A DNA stretch of 64,000 bases from Faecalispora anaeroviscerum (GCF_947568225.1 NZ_CANOOQ010000001.1:2604001-2668000), one strand, 5' to 3'; shown: positions 16,655 through 26,259, counted from the stretch's first letter. Numbers and translations are program-made. Notes: generated by a model from the sequence alone, not told the origin.

Positions 16655-18331
16655 CTACAGAGTTTTATTTTTCGCTCGCTCACAAAACTTCTGCCAGGTG
16701 ATACACTCCACACTATCGCACAACTGCGCATAGTAGTTTGCACGGGATGAGACGATGAAAGACTTTACCGTATACTTCTCATCTGTCCGTACATTTAGAA
16801 AGTCCAAGAAGGACTCTTGTTCTCTATAAATCAGAGATTCTCGCGCCAAGGTCTTGCGAACGGTTTGCTTCCCCTCAATCTTTGACTGATCTCCCAACAA
16901 CATCTGCTTCACCGAAACTGCCGGTTTGTAATGCTTAACCTCGATATTATATATTATTTTACTACTTTCATTACAGGCCAGAATGTCAATGTCAATCAGG
17001 TTCTCATCTTGCTTCAGGAGATTGACACCATCTTTCATCACTTTTTTGATTTCTGCCATCGGGACGACATACAACACACCATCTATCTTTTTCTTTTCCT
17101 GCGGGAGAGTGTAACCGCTATTCTTTAAAACATCTACCATAGTGTATACAACAAAAGTCGATGTAATATTCAAAACAGATGACAGATTTATCTGTGTGTC
17201 GACATTCGGCAAATAGAGTTCGATGTTATGTCCCGACAACGCATAACCTCGAAACACTGATGCGCATTGAAACATGTCAAATGGCGTCATCATAACCTGA
17301 TCGCCAAGCCGAACAATACTCCGAATCTCATAGAATCCTCGGGTCTGCAAGTCAGTGAAATCTTCTGGCGCCTTGCGTAATGTAAATGTATCAAGAATCC
17401 TCTCCACTGTTTTAAAATCGGATATACTCTCGAACTTTTTGTATAGTTCACTTACCGAAACTATTTTGTACAAATCTTGATGTCCGCCTTTTCTAGTATC
17501 CTGTACTTTACGCATCGGATCCATCATAATGTTCATCATTACATCAAGATTAAAGCCAAAAGACTGTTCAATTTCCTTGTCGGCCTGTAATATAATGCTA
17601 TTCATATCCTTGTGTTCTGAGCGAAGCTTTAATTCTAGGGGGTGATACTTAAAGGAGTAGTCCTCTGGTTTGTCAAAGCGACTTGAAGCCACATATTCCT
17701 CGAAGTATTTTTCGGATTCTTTCCATTCGATAGGCTCATAAAGCAACTCTTGGATTGTTCTTTGTTTATATCCAATACGCTCGCAAATTTGGATATTTTC
17801 TTCTAATACCAATAGAATCCTTAAAAAGACAATTGCTGTTATAAGGTCGAACACACCCGGCTCTTCCGATTCGTACAGCATACCTCCCTCGAATTCTTCT
17901 ATCTCATAGCAATACCTGATTATTGTGCAGGCAACATTATACTCTGTAGAAGAGTGCCAGAAATCCGACGAAGCACCATCCATACCTGCAAGGAAGCGCT
18001 GTTTCATGAGTACACATAACGCGACTAAGCAGTCGCGGTTATAAAACTGCAGATGTGCCTTAATTTGACATATAAGGCCATCCCTAACCATGATAGCCAT
18101 GTCAGGAAGGTTCTCACAAGCTGAAAATTCTTTGAAGAGGTTAGATATACGGCGCTTTGCATTGTTATGGTATTTCTGATCATAATCCACCGCCTGTTGC
18201 CAAAGGCGAAATCCTTCACACATATTCACGTCTATTATTTCTTTGATGCAAACATCACAGAGAGGCGCCTTTTTATCATTGTTGTAATAATATAAGCATA
18301 CCGTGTGTTTTTTACAATTAATACATTTCAT
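16655..18331 (-). CDS. Zinc-ribbon protein with C-terminal PD-(D/E)XK-like nuclease domain
   Basis: 558 residues. The N-terminus has two cysteine pairs, MKCINCKKHTVCLYYY and PLCDVCIKE, a likely zinc ribbon. The middle (about 50-430) is helical and unrecognised. Near the C-terminus, LIDIDILACNES followed by IIYNIEVKHYKP gives the D-x(n)-E-x-K catalytic pattern of restriction-endonuclease-like nucleases (Asp about 464, Glu-Val-Lys about 479-481). It lies directly downstream of the qat operon on the same strand, next to a reverse transcriptase. A defence nuclease is plausible, but this is inferred from motif and context. ATG at 18331 has no strong ribosome site. Confidence 0.6.
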   Translation of the reverse strand: MKCINCKKHTVCLYYYNNDKKAPLCDVCIKEIIDVNMCEGFRLWQQAVDYDQKYHNNAKRRISNLFKEFSACENLPDMAIMVRDGLICQIKAHLQFYNRDCLVALCVLMKQRFLAGMDGASSDFWHSSTEYNVACTIIRYCYEIEEFEGGMLYESEEPGVFDLITAIVFLRILLVLEENIQICERIGYKQRTIQELLYEPIEWKESEKYFEEYVASSRFDKPEDYSFKYHPLELKLRSEHKDMNSIILQADKEIEQSFGFNLDVMMNIMMDPMRKVQDTRKGGHQDLYKIVSVSELYKKFESISDFKTVERILDTFTLRKAPEDFTDLQTRGFYEIRSIVRLGDQVMMTPFDMFQCASVFRGYALSGHNIELYLPNVDTQINLSSVLNITSTFVVYTMVDVLKNSGYTLPQEKKKIDGVLYVVPMAEIKKVMKDGVNLLKQDENLIDIDILACNESSKIIYNIEVKHYKPAVSVKQMLLGDQSKIEGKQTVRKTLARESLIYREQESFLDFLNVRTDEKYTVKSFIVSSRANYYAQLCDSVECITWQKFCERAKNKTL

Positions 18332-18537
18332 TATGTCACCATCTCAAGAATTTATTTTCGTAAAACATCGGAGATTTTCGTATAATTGAATACCGGAATG
18401 ATCAATTTTCCGGACGAAAACTGATAATACAAAGATTTATTCTCTTCGGACTTTAAATGGTCAGAACAACCAGTGAATCAATCGATTTTTCTATAAGTCT
18501 GTTGTCATTGTAAATGCATTAAAAGTGCCACAATAAT

Positions 18538-19266
18538 CTACCTTAGCAATAATTTCTTAAAATTTATATATACTTGATCAATAATATCAGGATTTTGAAA
18601 GTATTGAGCTATAGTCTGATAAGCAGGCAATAGTAATTCTGGTGTGTATTTTTTGCCGTCAACTTTTGTAAATGGCCCATCACTCTCTACTAGTATTCTA
18701 TTTTGCGGGATAACCAACAATTTTGAATTTGAGCTTTTGTTTCGAACCATATTGCTATTTATAGAGAAATAACAACCTAATGTAATGAGCTCTTCCAGCT
18801 GAGTAGTCGTTCCAGTAAACCAGTGTATGATACACCTTTTGGGATGGTATCTTCTTATAATATCTATCGCCTCAGTCTCTGATTTTCGTAAGTGCACGGA
18901 CAACAATTTATTTCTACTTGCACACAAGTCAACAATTCGCCCAAAAAAATCTAATTGCTGCTCCTTGGTAATATAATCATCCGAAGAAAAATCCATCCCT
19001 ACTTCACCAACATAATTTGTTCTGTTTATCAAAATCATAAAATCTGAAAAATCTTTAGCAGACAAGGACTTTTCTTGTGGATGAAATCCCAGAGCAAACT
19101 TCACATACTTTGTTTCTTTATACAAATTCTTGCAAGAGACAAATACTCCCGGAGTATTTGTCACACATAGTGTATATTGCTCAAGTCTGTTAATGGCATC
19201 ATACAATTCTTTATGATTTCTATAGTGGTCTAAATGGAAATGTGAATCTATGAGTTTTCTAGTCAT
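18538..19266 (-). CDS. qatD: QatD, TatD-like DNase of the Qat anti-phage system
   Basis: 242 residues. Metal-binding motifs of the TatD amidohydrolase family are present: DSHFHLDH near the N-terminus, GEVGMDF (Glu), LSVHLRKSE (His), CIIHWFTG (His) and VESDGPF (Asp). TatD proteins are metal-dependent 3'-5' nucleases. The gene overlaps qatC by ATGA (19263-19266), and the order ATPase-QatB-QueC-like-TatD is exactly that of qatABCD. It is somewhat shorter than housekeeping TatD (about 255-260) and unlike it in sequence, as expected for the defence paralogue. Confidence 0.9.
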   Translation of the reverse strand: MTRKLIDSHFHLDHYRNHKELYDAINRLEQYTLCVTNTPGVFVSCKNLYKETKYVKFALGFHPQEKSLSAKDFSDFMILINRTNYVGEVGMDFSSDDYITKEQQLDFFGRIVDLCASRNKLLSVHLRKSETEAIDIIRRYHPKRCIIHWFTGTTTQLEELITLGCYFSINSNMVRNKSSNSKLLVIPQNRILVESDGPFTKVDGKKYTPELLLPAYQTIAQYFQNPDIIDQVYINFKKLLLR

Positions 19267-20633
19267 AATCCTATATACTCTTTCATCTCCGGATCTGTTG
19301 AGAATAGCTCAATTAGATCTTCCATTGTTTTTCTATAAACGCGTATAAAACTCTCAACTTCATTAGTCGATAATTGGCCCGTGCATTTTATTAATCGCTT
19401 AATTTCATTATCATTCTGATTTTGGTATCTGTATATGCTACTTATGACAGCTGAGGCATCATTTACTATATCGCCTTGTGAAAATCTTTTTAAAAAATCC
19501 AGTGATATATTTTTACTCCAATATCTTTCATGTGATGTATCAACATCCAGTAAGGAACTTTTTCTTATCAAACAAGGAAAACAATAACCACAATTGAGTG
19601 GATATTCTCGGACACCATATTTATTTAAACCTCTGTTGCAAGGATGGGAACATGATATTGTATCCGCAAAGCCACGATTAAAGGCAATTGTACCTTTAAC
19701 CATATCAACTATCTCCCGTTTTGTCTTAAATGCAAAGAAATTCAAGACAGGGTTATTTATTCCTGCTGCGATTAATATTTCTTTAAAGCACTTCAAGAAG
19801 TATGGATGTGTTGTCCTTGTACTGCATGATCCTTTTCTACTATCTGTAAGTGGAATATTCAGGCCTATAAATCCGTTCTCAGGGATATAAACCGGAATAT
19901 CCTTCCCCATAATACTTGCAACAGTCAGTGCTCCACATAAAAACAATAGAGATCTTCCCCTTGAAGTATTTTCAGCTCCATCGAGCTTTCCCGTTGCATT
20001 TACAGGTGCTCGCGAATTGGCCGTGAAACTTAAAAATTCAGCGGTTTGATTTTTGTATTCTTCCCGAAACATAGCAGCCAGATTTTCTTGTTTCGCTCTC
20101 AGCTTTGGGTACTCATTATGACCAATCAAACAAGGTGAATTACCTTTTTCAAGCAACGAGATTGCTCCGCAAAAAGAATCTAATCCCCCCGAAAACAGGC
20201 AAACCACATTGCATTTTGAAACATCCAGTTTTATCCGGCTAGGATGAGTTCTCAGGCCATATTGATTTTCTGTTTTACGAAAAGATAAGTTCCAAGAATC
20301 ACCCGTTAAAAAATTCAGTGTTTTATTCCATAATTTTTCTACTGATTTCCACTTCTCAATTTCAATGACCGGGATGGATACATCGATTTGACGAGTCCAA
20401 CAGTCTTTGAAGTGTGAACGTGCAACCCTCTTGTCTATAGCAAATATTGAGATTGCAATAATAAATAAATCCTCATAGATTGGTTGAATGGATAATGCGC
20501 CAAGTCTAAGCCACGTATCGGCCAAATTGGTATAAATCGTACTGTATCCTTTTCTGTTAAGCGAAAAGACATAGGCATCCATATAATTTACATCTGGAAT
20601 TTCAGAGTTGTTTTTATTAACCCATATCCTCAT
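19263..20633 (-). CDS. qatC: QatC, QueC-like enzyme of the Qat system
   Basis: 456 residues. VVCLFSGGLDSFCGAISLL (about 144-162) is the PP-loop SGGxDS ATP-binding motif of QueC-type enzymes. The region CSHPCNRG...NCGYCFPC provides the zinc-binding cysteines. QueC makes 7-cyano-7-deazaguanine for queuosine. In Qat systems the QueC-like subunit is thought to act on protein or nucleic acid in defence. The roughly 140-residue N-terminal extension before the PP-loop is longer than in housekeeping QueC (about 220 residues total). It starts 3 bases after qatB's stop. Confidence 0.9.
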   Translation of the reverse strand: MRIWVNKNNSEIPDVNYMDAYVFSLNRKGYSTIYTNLADTWLRLGALSIQPIYEDLFIIAISIFAIDKRVARSHFKDCWTRQIDVSIPVIEIEKWKSVEKLWNKTLNFLTGDSWNLSFRKTENQYGLRTHPSRIKLDVSKCNVVCLFSGGLDSFCGAISLLEKGNSPCLIGHNEYPKLRAKQENLAAMFREEYKNQTAEFLSFTANSRAPVNATGKLDGAENTSRGRSLLFLCGALTVASIMGKDIPVYIPENGFIGLNIPLTDSRKGSCSTRTTHPYFLKCFKEILIAAGINNPVLNFFAFKTKREIVDMVKGTIAFNRGFADTISCSHPCNRGLNKYGVREYPLNCGYCFPCLIRKSSLLDVDTSHERYWSKNISLDFLKRFSQGDIVNDASAVISSIYRYQNQNDNEIKRLIKCTGQLSTNEVESFIRVYRKTMEDLIELFSTDPEMKEYIGL

Positions 20634-20636
20634 ATG

Positions 20637-21320
20637 CTATTCCTCCGTATAAAGTTCTTCAAACACTGAATAAGCGTTATTTAGAGCCCTATCAACATAC
20701 TCACTGCCTGACAAGTTGGAAAAATCAATTGTGCTAATATCACCGAAGCTAAGGCTTTCGTACAAGCTACTTCTTATGTAATCCTGCATTTCTTTTAGTA
20801 TCCTACGTGCTTCTGCTGGGGTCCGATCTTTTCCAATTTTCTCTGCAAAACGAAAATCAAAATTAATAGATATATAGTCAATCAACGTTTCTTTTAGAAA
20901 AATTTCTGGAGATATGTTTCCCAACTGCTCGAAGTCCTCAATATCCAGATTTTTCAGCGCTTTAGATAAGGCGTCTGCCGCCAAGGCATCTTCTACAGTT
21001 TCTCCATTATGCGTATATTCATGGAACAATTCGTCTAGTATCTCTATGGGGGGCTTTCCTATCAAGTCGGGTCTATTGATTTGATTTAATGCGTATGCCG
21101 CTCCATGGCCTGCAATATTTTTTGACAGACCTAAGATTCCAGAGACAGCATGAGAAAATGTACTGCCAGAGGTAGTGTCAGCTTTCATGGCCGTAGCAAA
21201 TTTACTTCCCGCTTTAGCAATAGATGCAGAATCATTATCACTCAACATTTGTGTAACCGCACGTTTTGCCTGAGTCCATTGTATACGAGTAGGAGGAATG
21301 TATCCTTTTGAAGTCCCCAT
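20637..21320 (-). CDS. qatB: QatB component of the Qat anti-phage system
   Basis: 227 residues from the ATG at 21320, one base after the qatA stop, with GAAGGGG as ribosome site; a TTG six codons earlier is less likely. It begins MGTSKGYIPPTRIQWTQAKR, the Gly/Ser-rich start typical of QatB proteins, and is otherwise helical without a named domain. QatB is required for Qat activity, but its molecular role is not settled. It was identified mainly by operon position between the KAP-type ATPase and the QueC-like gene and by the N-terminal signature. Confidence 0.85.
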   Translation of the reverse strand: MGTSKGYIPPTRIQWTQAKRAVTQMLSDNDSASIAKAGSKFATAMKADTTSGSTFSHAVSGILGLSKNIAGHGAAYALNQINRPDLIGKPPIEILDELFHEYTHNGETVEDALAADALSKALKNLDIEDFEQLGNISPEIFLKETLIDYISINFDFRFAEKIGKDRTPAEARRILKEMQDYIRSSLYESLSFGDISTIDFSNLSGSEYVDRALNNAYSVFEELYTEE

Positions 21321-21321
21321 A

Positions 21322-23148
21322 TTACCCCTTCTTTCCAATTATCTTATCATACAATTTTGCATTCAATCTGCCACCCTTTATCCTTTCAAGCATCGGCAAG
21401 ACCTTAGTGGTGTTTGCATTAAACATTGCTGATAAATAAATAGAGTCAGCAAGGGTAATCGTCTGTTTTGCATTGCCGACAGCATCTAAAATCTTGTCTT
21501 GGTATGGAGTAAATGTTAAGAAAAGCTCTTTTATAACAAAATAGCCAAGCAACCCGTTCCTTATGCGGGGAAGTAGAACTGAGAAAACATTATCAATATC
21601 AACCGGAGATAATGCTTTCATTGCTTCCATGATCCCACTGATTGTACCTTCTTTAACTGATCCCAGTTGATCTAAAACCTGACGGGCCTGAATACTGAAA
21701 TTTTGCGAATCAATGATATTTCCAGCCAGATTTTCACGTGTTAAATAGAAGTATCTGTCTAACCGCTGGCTATAAAAATCTTTCGGTTCGCATTCAAGCC
21801 ATTTTTTAATTGATGGAATTGCCCATTTTGTATACTCCACACTATTTGTACTTGCCATCACAGCATCATACATTGTCTTAAATTTATCATTGCAAAGTGT
21901 AAATTCCTTGTTCCACTCATTAAGTTGATTAAACAAATCCGAATCCAACTTTTGTAGCACCAACAATTTTGCAAGGATGCGTATATCAATATCGCTTCCA
22001 TAATACATTTGAGCAAGCGATTTCTTAGTGATAAAAGTATTCAAGAATCTCTTTGCCTGCCTTGGATTTCCTTTTAACATAGAAGAAACGATGTCTCTGA
22101 TACTGTCTATAATATTAGCATCTTCCATGAATTTTGCTTCTGATGGGGCATATTCCAGATGTAAATTCGAAATCAGTAATTTCATTTCTGGAAGGGTAAT
22201 ACGAGCATCCCTAACTATGTACTTTTCGGCGTGAATTTTTTCCAGCAATGATTTGAAATCGTTGGATGAGAGATACCTTTGAGTGACCAGTAACAACAGA
22301 TAATTTTCTATATCCTTTGAAGACAACTCTGGGATGTAAATTGGTAGCTGAATTATTTTTTCAATATATTCCGTTGATAGTTCTACATCTGATCCGTCGA
22401 TATGAGGGTATTTTTTCCTAATTGCATACTGTATGACATTCTCATCGGCAGCAATGATAAATGTTGTACGTTCAACAGATAAGAATAGTTTGATCGCCTC
22501 TAGCGTATCAATTATCCGTTCTGGAGTACATCTATCGAGATCATCAACTATCACTACTACATTGTTTGTATCAGCATTTATTAGCATCTGTTCGAAGTCT
22601 TTTCTAAAATTTCTAATGTTATCTACAGTTGTTTCATTCTTAATATATGCATCTTTTTCATCTGAGACTTTTTCTGCAGCAGATTCTAATACCTCTGCAA
22701 CTTCTTTTACATTTCTTGGGACACTCATTGCTATAGGTAATGGATTCCCAGTTGCCACACTTGCTACAACCGACGCACCTATAGAAACCGTTGACGTTGC
22801 AAGCTTAAAAAGATCAACGCGCTGAAATAACTTTTTAATACTATCTTTAACTTCCTCAAACGGTTTCTTATTATATAGTTCTTTTAGAAGCGCCTCCATT
22901 AATGCGGTTTTTGCATCTTCATATCCCTCAAACATCCATGCATTAATTTTCACGCAGATTATGTTTTCTTTTTCTTTGGTTAATTGTTGGTCAATTAGGT
23001 TCAATAATGTTGATTTGCCTGCACCCCAAAGTCCAAAAACTCCTATGGTAAGGGGATTGTTGGTCTCATCTTTCGCAATGTCAGCAATCAGCTTAGCATA
23101 AGGCCCATAAAATAGAATATCGATATCAGATGCATTGTCTAGCCACAT
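21322..23148 (-). CDS. qatA: QatA, KAP-family P-loop ATPase of the Qat system
   Basis: 608 residues. Walker A is GLWGAGKST (residues 39-47) and Walker B is VVVIVDDLDRC (about 197-207). The hydrophobic stretch between them (about 117-143) is the membrane-type insertion characteristic of KAP ATPases. The long helical C-terminus is typical. KAP ATPases are AAA+-like signalling or translocase enzymes, often in defence and membrane contexts. It is the first gene of qatABCD, with GGAG 9 bases before the ATG. The upstream neighbour on the same strand, 174 bp away, is a reverse transcriptase. Confidence 0.9.
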   Translation of the reverse strand: MWLDNASDIDILFYGPYAKLIADIAKDETNNPLTIGVFGLWGAGKSTLLNLIDQQLTKEKENIICVKINAWMFEGYEDAKTALMEALLKELYNKKPFEEVKDSIKKLFQRVDLFKLATSTVSIGASVVASVATGNPLPIAMSVPRNVKEVAEVLESAAEKVSDEKDAYIKNETTVDNIRNFRKDFEQMLINADTNNVVVIVDDLDRCTPERIIDTLEAIKLFLSVERTTFIIAADENVIQYAIRKKYPHIDGSDVELSTEYIEKIIQLPIYIPELSSKDIENYLLLLVTQRYLSSNDFKSLLEKIHAEKYIVRDARITLPEMKLLISNLHLEYAPSEAKFMEDANIIDSIRDIVSSMLKGNPRQAKRFLNTFITKKSLAQMYYGSDIDIRILAKLLVLQKLDSDLFNQLNEWNKEFTLCNDKFKTMYDAVMASTNSVEYTKWAIPSIKKWLECEPKDFYSQRLDRYFYLTRENLAGNIIDSQNFSIQARQVLDQLGSVKEGTISGIMEAMKALSPVDIDNVFSVLLPRIRNGLLGYFVIKELFLTFTPYQDKILDAVGNAKQTITLADSIYLSAMFNANTTKVLPMLERIKGGRLNAKLYDKIIGKKG

Positions 23149-23322
23149 AATGTCACTCTCCTTATTCCATTCGGTGCATAAGCAATTTCATTGCTATATA
23201 TAAAAATCCAACTTCATAGTATTGCTACAATCAGCATGTCCATCATAAACAAATCGAGCAATTGACATTATCCGTTTTGAATCATTGTTCTTAATGACGA
23301 ATTTATACTGCAAAAACGCTGA

Positions 23323-25395
23323 TTACCAAAACAGAATTAGCTCTTGGATTCCTTCGACTATAAACTTTAAAATTGGCTTTCGCTTGCCCTGAGGGACTGG
23401 ACCTGTATACTGATGAGTGTTCTTTATTTCTGAATGTGATAAATGTGAATGAAGTCTAAGTTGATGCAGTTCCATACACATCTTATGAAATTTGGGGATA
23501 TAATTAATAAAACCTTTGCTCTTTTCAATTCCACCAATTTTCCCAAGGATATATCCGCCGAGTTCAGCATGATCATTTTTAAGAAGACTGCAAATTCTAT
23601 CATCAATTGTATCCCAAAGGTTCACAAATGCTGTGAGATCCGTTTTCCAATAACCTAAAGCCGTAAAAAGTGTCCGCTCAATCTGATCATGCTCTTTCCC
23701 GAATCTTTTTTTCCATTGGAACTTCATCTGAACACCTGTTAACTCGTATAGATATCGAGTTATTTGACTATTTGAGTATCTATTACGCTGTATTATTTTG
23801 GCTCGTTTAAATATATTCTGTGCATATGGAGAAATTGCATTAACCGGAGGTAATTGATTGGGTACAGGCGCTAACAAATAGCAATTCGCACCAGCCGTAG
23901 CCAACTCACATTCTGGTGCTTTAATGTAATCTTCCAAGAAAGTCGCACCAAGCTTATCTGCCAATTCGTGTTTTTGTGCTTGATAAGCAAACTTGCTTCT
24001 AACCCACCAATTGCTTTTCATAACATAGTTCTTCTGCCTAATGCCAAATTTTGAATCGTAAAGAAGAATGAATGCCAATAGCTGCGAACGATACCTGCTA
24101 TCAACTATAAACGCGTGTTTCTTATCGACATTGAGCAATTTTTTTGCTAGCTCTGTAAATCTATCTGCATCTTTACAATTTAAGTTTCCAATAGCTGCCT
24201 CCAACAATATTCCAGAAGAAAATTGCTGAGTTTTATCTTGACAGCATCCATAAATAAAATCACTAAGGGTGGGGGGGATTTTCCTTGGATATCTTTGTAT
24301 GTAAAATGCAAACGAATGAATCATATTTGGAAATCTCTGAACTGTAGCAATGGCAAGCTTATTTGATTTTGCATCTTGCTTGACATATTGAAAGTAGCGT
24401 TTGATGGTTGTAAGATCGGCAGGGTTTTCCTTAATTAATCGCTTTATAGCATTTACTGCGATTTCAGCCCTTTTCTCATGATCAAATTCATCTTCAAATA
24501 GGGGCTTACTGATACGTTTGATCTCATCATCAATATTTGAAATTTCATGAACGGTAATTTTAGATGACTGCGGAAATAATCCGAGCTCCTTGCTCCTCTT
24601 GTCAAGAAGAAACAATACCCAGCGAACTGTTTCTTCATTATCAGCCAGAATCCGAATATCATCCACATATCTAAAATACCGAAAGGAAGTTTCTTTTTGC
24701 AACTCTTCGATATATGAATCGTATTCAGCCAATACAGCTTCAGCAACTATACCAGACGCTTGAGGCCCCTGAGGTATTCCTGTAGCAAGCTCCAACCCAT
24801 TCGATGACTCCCACTGTTCTAGCAATTGAATGAACGAATTGGCACAAGTATCGCTAAATCGACATTTGTCCTTCAATACAGTCCGAAGCAAATGATGATT
24901 AATGCTGTCATAGCAGGCAGTAAGATCAAAGGACGCAATATATTTGCTTCCTTCTTCATATGCCTTGATAACAGCCTTAGTGTACGCTTTATAGGAATCT
25001 TGCCATTTCTGATAGAAAAAGAGACTCTGATTGTTGGAATATAGGTTGCCAAATACGCTCTTTCTATATCTTTTTTTAACCTTTAAAATTGTCGATAGTG
25101 CTTCTGCTAAGACATTTGCGTATGCTTGGTATACAATTTGGTCCTCAATTGACATCAACGTATACATTCTGCTTAAACCATTTGCCTTCGGCATAAACAC
25201 CCGTATTGTATTTATTGGCAGATATCCTGATTTTACTTTATCCCTTAACAAAGTGATGTTCTCTTCAACAGCCATTCCATAGGTTGAATAAGTATCTCTA
25301 AAGAAGTTCTTGTAGGTGCTTTCGGGATTGGTTAATAAGCGATTATATGCAAGGATCAGGTTATCCTTCTTAGCCACATCCCTAATTGAAAACAC
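23323..25395 (-). CDS. Reverse transcriptase, probably a defence-associated RT of unassigned group
   Basis: 690 residues from a GTG at 25395 with GAGGTGG 6 bases upstream. RT motifs in order are IRVFMPKANGLSRMYTLMSIED (about 64-85), the catalytic Asp in ASFDLTACYDSINHHLL (D157), GIPQGPQASG (207-216) and FRYVDDIRILADN (YVDD 243-246). About 400 residues of mostly helical, basic sequence follow with no domain I can name. It lacks group II intron maturase/X features, and is twice the length of retron RTs. It therefore resembles the 'unknown group'/DRT or Abi-type RTs used in phage defence. It sits directly upstream of qatABCD on the same strand, so a defence role is likely. The exact RT clade cannot be assigned by eye. 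Confidence 0.8.
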   Translation of the reverse strand: MFSIRDVAKKDNLILAYNRLLTNPESTYKNFFRDTYSTYGMAVEENITLLRDKVKSGYLPINTIRVFMPKANGLSRMYTLMSIEDQIVYQAYANVLAEALSTILKVKKRYRKSVFGNLYSNNQSLFFYQKWQDSYKAYTKAVIKAYEEGSKYIASFDLTACYDSINHHLLRTVLKDKCRFSDTCANSFIQLLEQWESSNGLELATGIPQGPQASGIVAEAVLAEYDSYIEELQKETSFRYFRYVDDIRILADNEETVRWVLFLLDKRSKELGLFPQSSKITVHEISNIDDEIKRISKPLFEDEFDHEKRAEIAVNAIKRLIKENPADLTTIKRYFQYVKQDAKSNKLAIATVQRFPNMIHSFAFYIQRYPRKIPPTLSDFIYGCCQDKTQQFSSGILLEAAIGNLNCKDADRFTELAKKLLNVDKKHAFIVDSRYRSQLLAFILLYDSKFGIRQKNYVMKSNWWVRSKFAYQAQKHELADKLGATFLEDYIKAPECELATAGANCYLLAPVPNQLPPVNAISPYAQNIFKRAKIIQRNRYSNSQITRYLYELTGVQMKFQWKKRFGKEHDQIERTLFTALGYWKTDLTAFVNLWDTIDDRICSLLKNDHAELGGYILGKIGGIEKSKGFINYIPKFHKMCMELHQLRLHSHLSHSEIKNTHQYTGPVPQGKRKPILKFIVEGIQELILFW

Positions 25396-25846
25396 ACTGA
25401 TCCACCTCTTCCATTAAATATATTTCCTTTCGTACCAACAAGTTCTATCAAAATATGCAATATTAGCATTTTCTTTACGGAATATTTTCTAAGCTGTGCA
25501 AACTTCGTCTAATTGCTATAATAAGTAATAAATTCCAAATTTTAACTTTAATTCTATTTTACTTTCTTATATCTTGCAAATCAACTAAAAATAAGAATTT
25601 ATTCCATTTTTATACATATTTCTAATAGAATATAACTCCGAGTAAGTATGTGCAGCACACGAGTGAGAGAGCTTTGGTATCCACGGGTATCCAAAGGTAT
25701 CCACCTCGCAGTACGAAATATCTATTGCATCCAAGCAATACTGTACTCAGAGAGTGCAACAAATCTTCTATCAAGCCTATTCAAATAGGATTTTCAGTGC
25801 AGTTTCTGCGCCTTTCTCTAAAAAAACGATTTTTTCAAAAAATATG
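25396..25846. other. AT-rich region upstream of the RT, with phased repeats; possible ncRNA locus
   Basis: 450 bp without a credible gene. Three exact GGTATCCA repeats start at 25676, 25686 and 25696, a 10-bp period. A small inverted repeat ATTGC-ATCCAA-GCAAT follows at about 25726-25741. Some defence RTs have a non-coding RNA beside the RT gene, so this stretch is a candidate. No retron-type msr/msd fold could be recognised. Confidence 0.4.
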
Positions 25847-25875
25847 TTGACAAAATTACATTAAAGTGATATATT
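25847..25875 (+). promoter_or_regulatory. SigmaA promoter of the tRNA pair
   Basis: TTGACA at 25847-25852, a 17-bp spacer and TATATT at 25870-25875. Transcription would start about 25882, shortly before tRNA-Thr. Confidence 0.85.
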
Positions 25876-25899
25876 ATTCAAGCATTCTATTTCAGAAAT

Positions 25900-25975
25900 G
25901 CTGGTGTAGCTCAGTTGGTAGAGCAGCTGATTTGTAATCAGCAGGTCGGGGGTTCGAATCCGTCCACCAGCTCCA
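25900..25975 (+). tRNA. tRNA-Thr (anticodon TGT)
   Basis: 76 nt with the CCA encoded. The acceptor stem GCTGGTG/CACCAGC is fully paired, and the D-loop AGCTCAGTTGGTAGAGC and anticodon stem-loop CTGATTTGTAATCAG (anticodon TGT, reading ACA) are standard. The TTCGAAT T-loop closes on GGGGG/CCGTC with one mismatch. It is co-transcribed with tRNA-Tyr 60 bp downstream. Confidence 0.95.
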
Positions 25976-26035
25976 CGCTTCGGCGTTCAGCTGAACGGGA
26001 CAAGCACTTGATCTGTTTGAGATAAAAGGTAATAT

Positions 26036-26120
26036 GGAGGAGTTCCCGAGTGGCCAAAGGGGGCAGACTGTAAATCTGTTACGTTACGTTTCGGTGGTTC
26101 GAATCCACCCTCCTCCACCA
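26036..26120 (+). tRNA. tRNA-Tyr (anticodon GTA)
   Basis: 85 nt, a class II tRNA with a long variable arm and encoded CCA. The acceptor stem GGAGGAG/CTCCTCC, anticodon loop ACTGTAAAT (anticodon GTA) and TTCGAAT T-loop are all present. A strong terminator begins immediately after the CCA. Confidence 0.95.
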
Positions 26121-26164
26121 AAAGCAGATAATAAGAGCAGGAATGCTTTTATTATCTGCTTTTC
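26121..26164 (+). terminator. Terminator of the tRNA transcript
   Basis: 14-bp arms AAAGCAGATAATAA (26121-26134) and TTATTATCTGCTTT (26149-26162), followed by T residues. Confidence 0.9.
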
Positions 26165-26259
26165 TATTTAGATATGTATCTCCATTATGCGTACTAGAAT
26201 AGCAGCGCACAAACGGCATTCACAAGTCATAAGTGGTCGCAGAGACCCTTAGGGCGCAT

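Noticed and set aside
25396..25846. Retron msr/msd ncRNA upstream of the RT
   Set aside because: The RT is twice retron length, and I see no paired a1/a2 repeats or conserved branching G context; left only as an undefined candidate ncRNA region.
25900..26120. tRNA 3' ends as integration site of the left island
   Set aside because: The tRNAs point away from the island, so their 3' ends face the other side, and no duplicated tRNA 3' segment was seen on the left.
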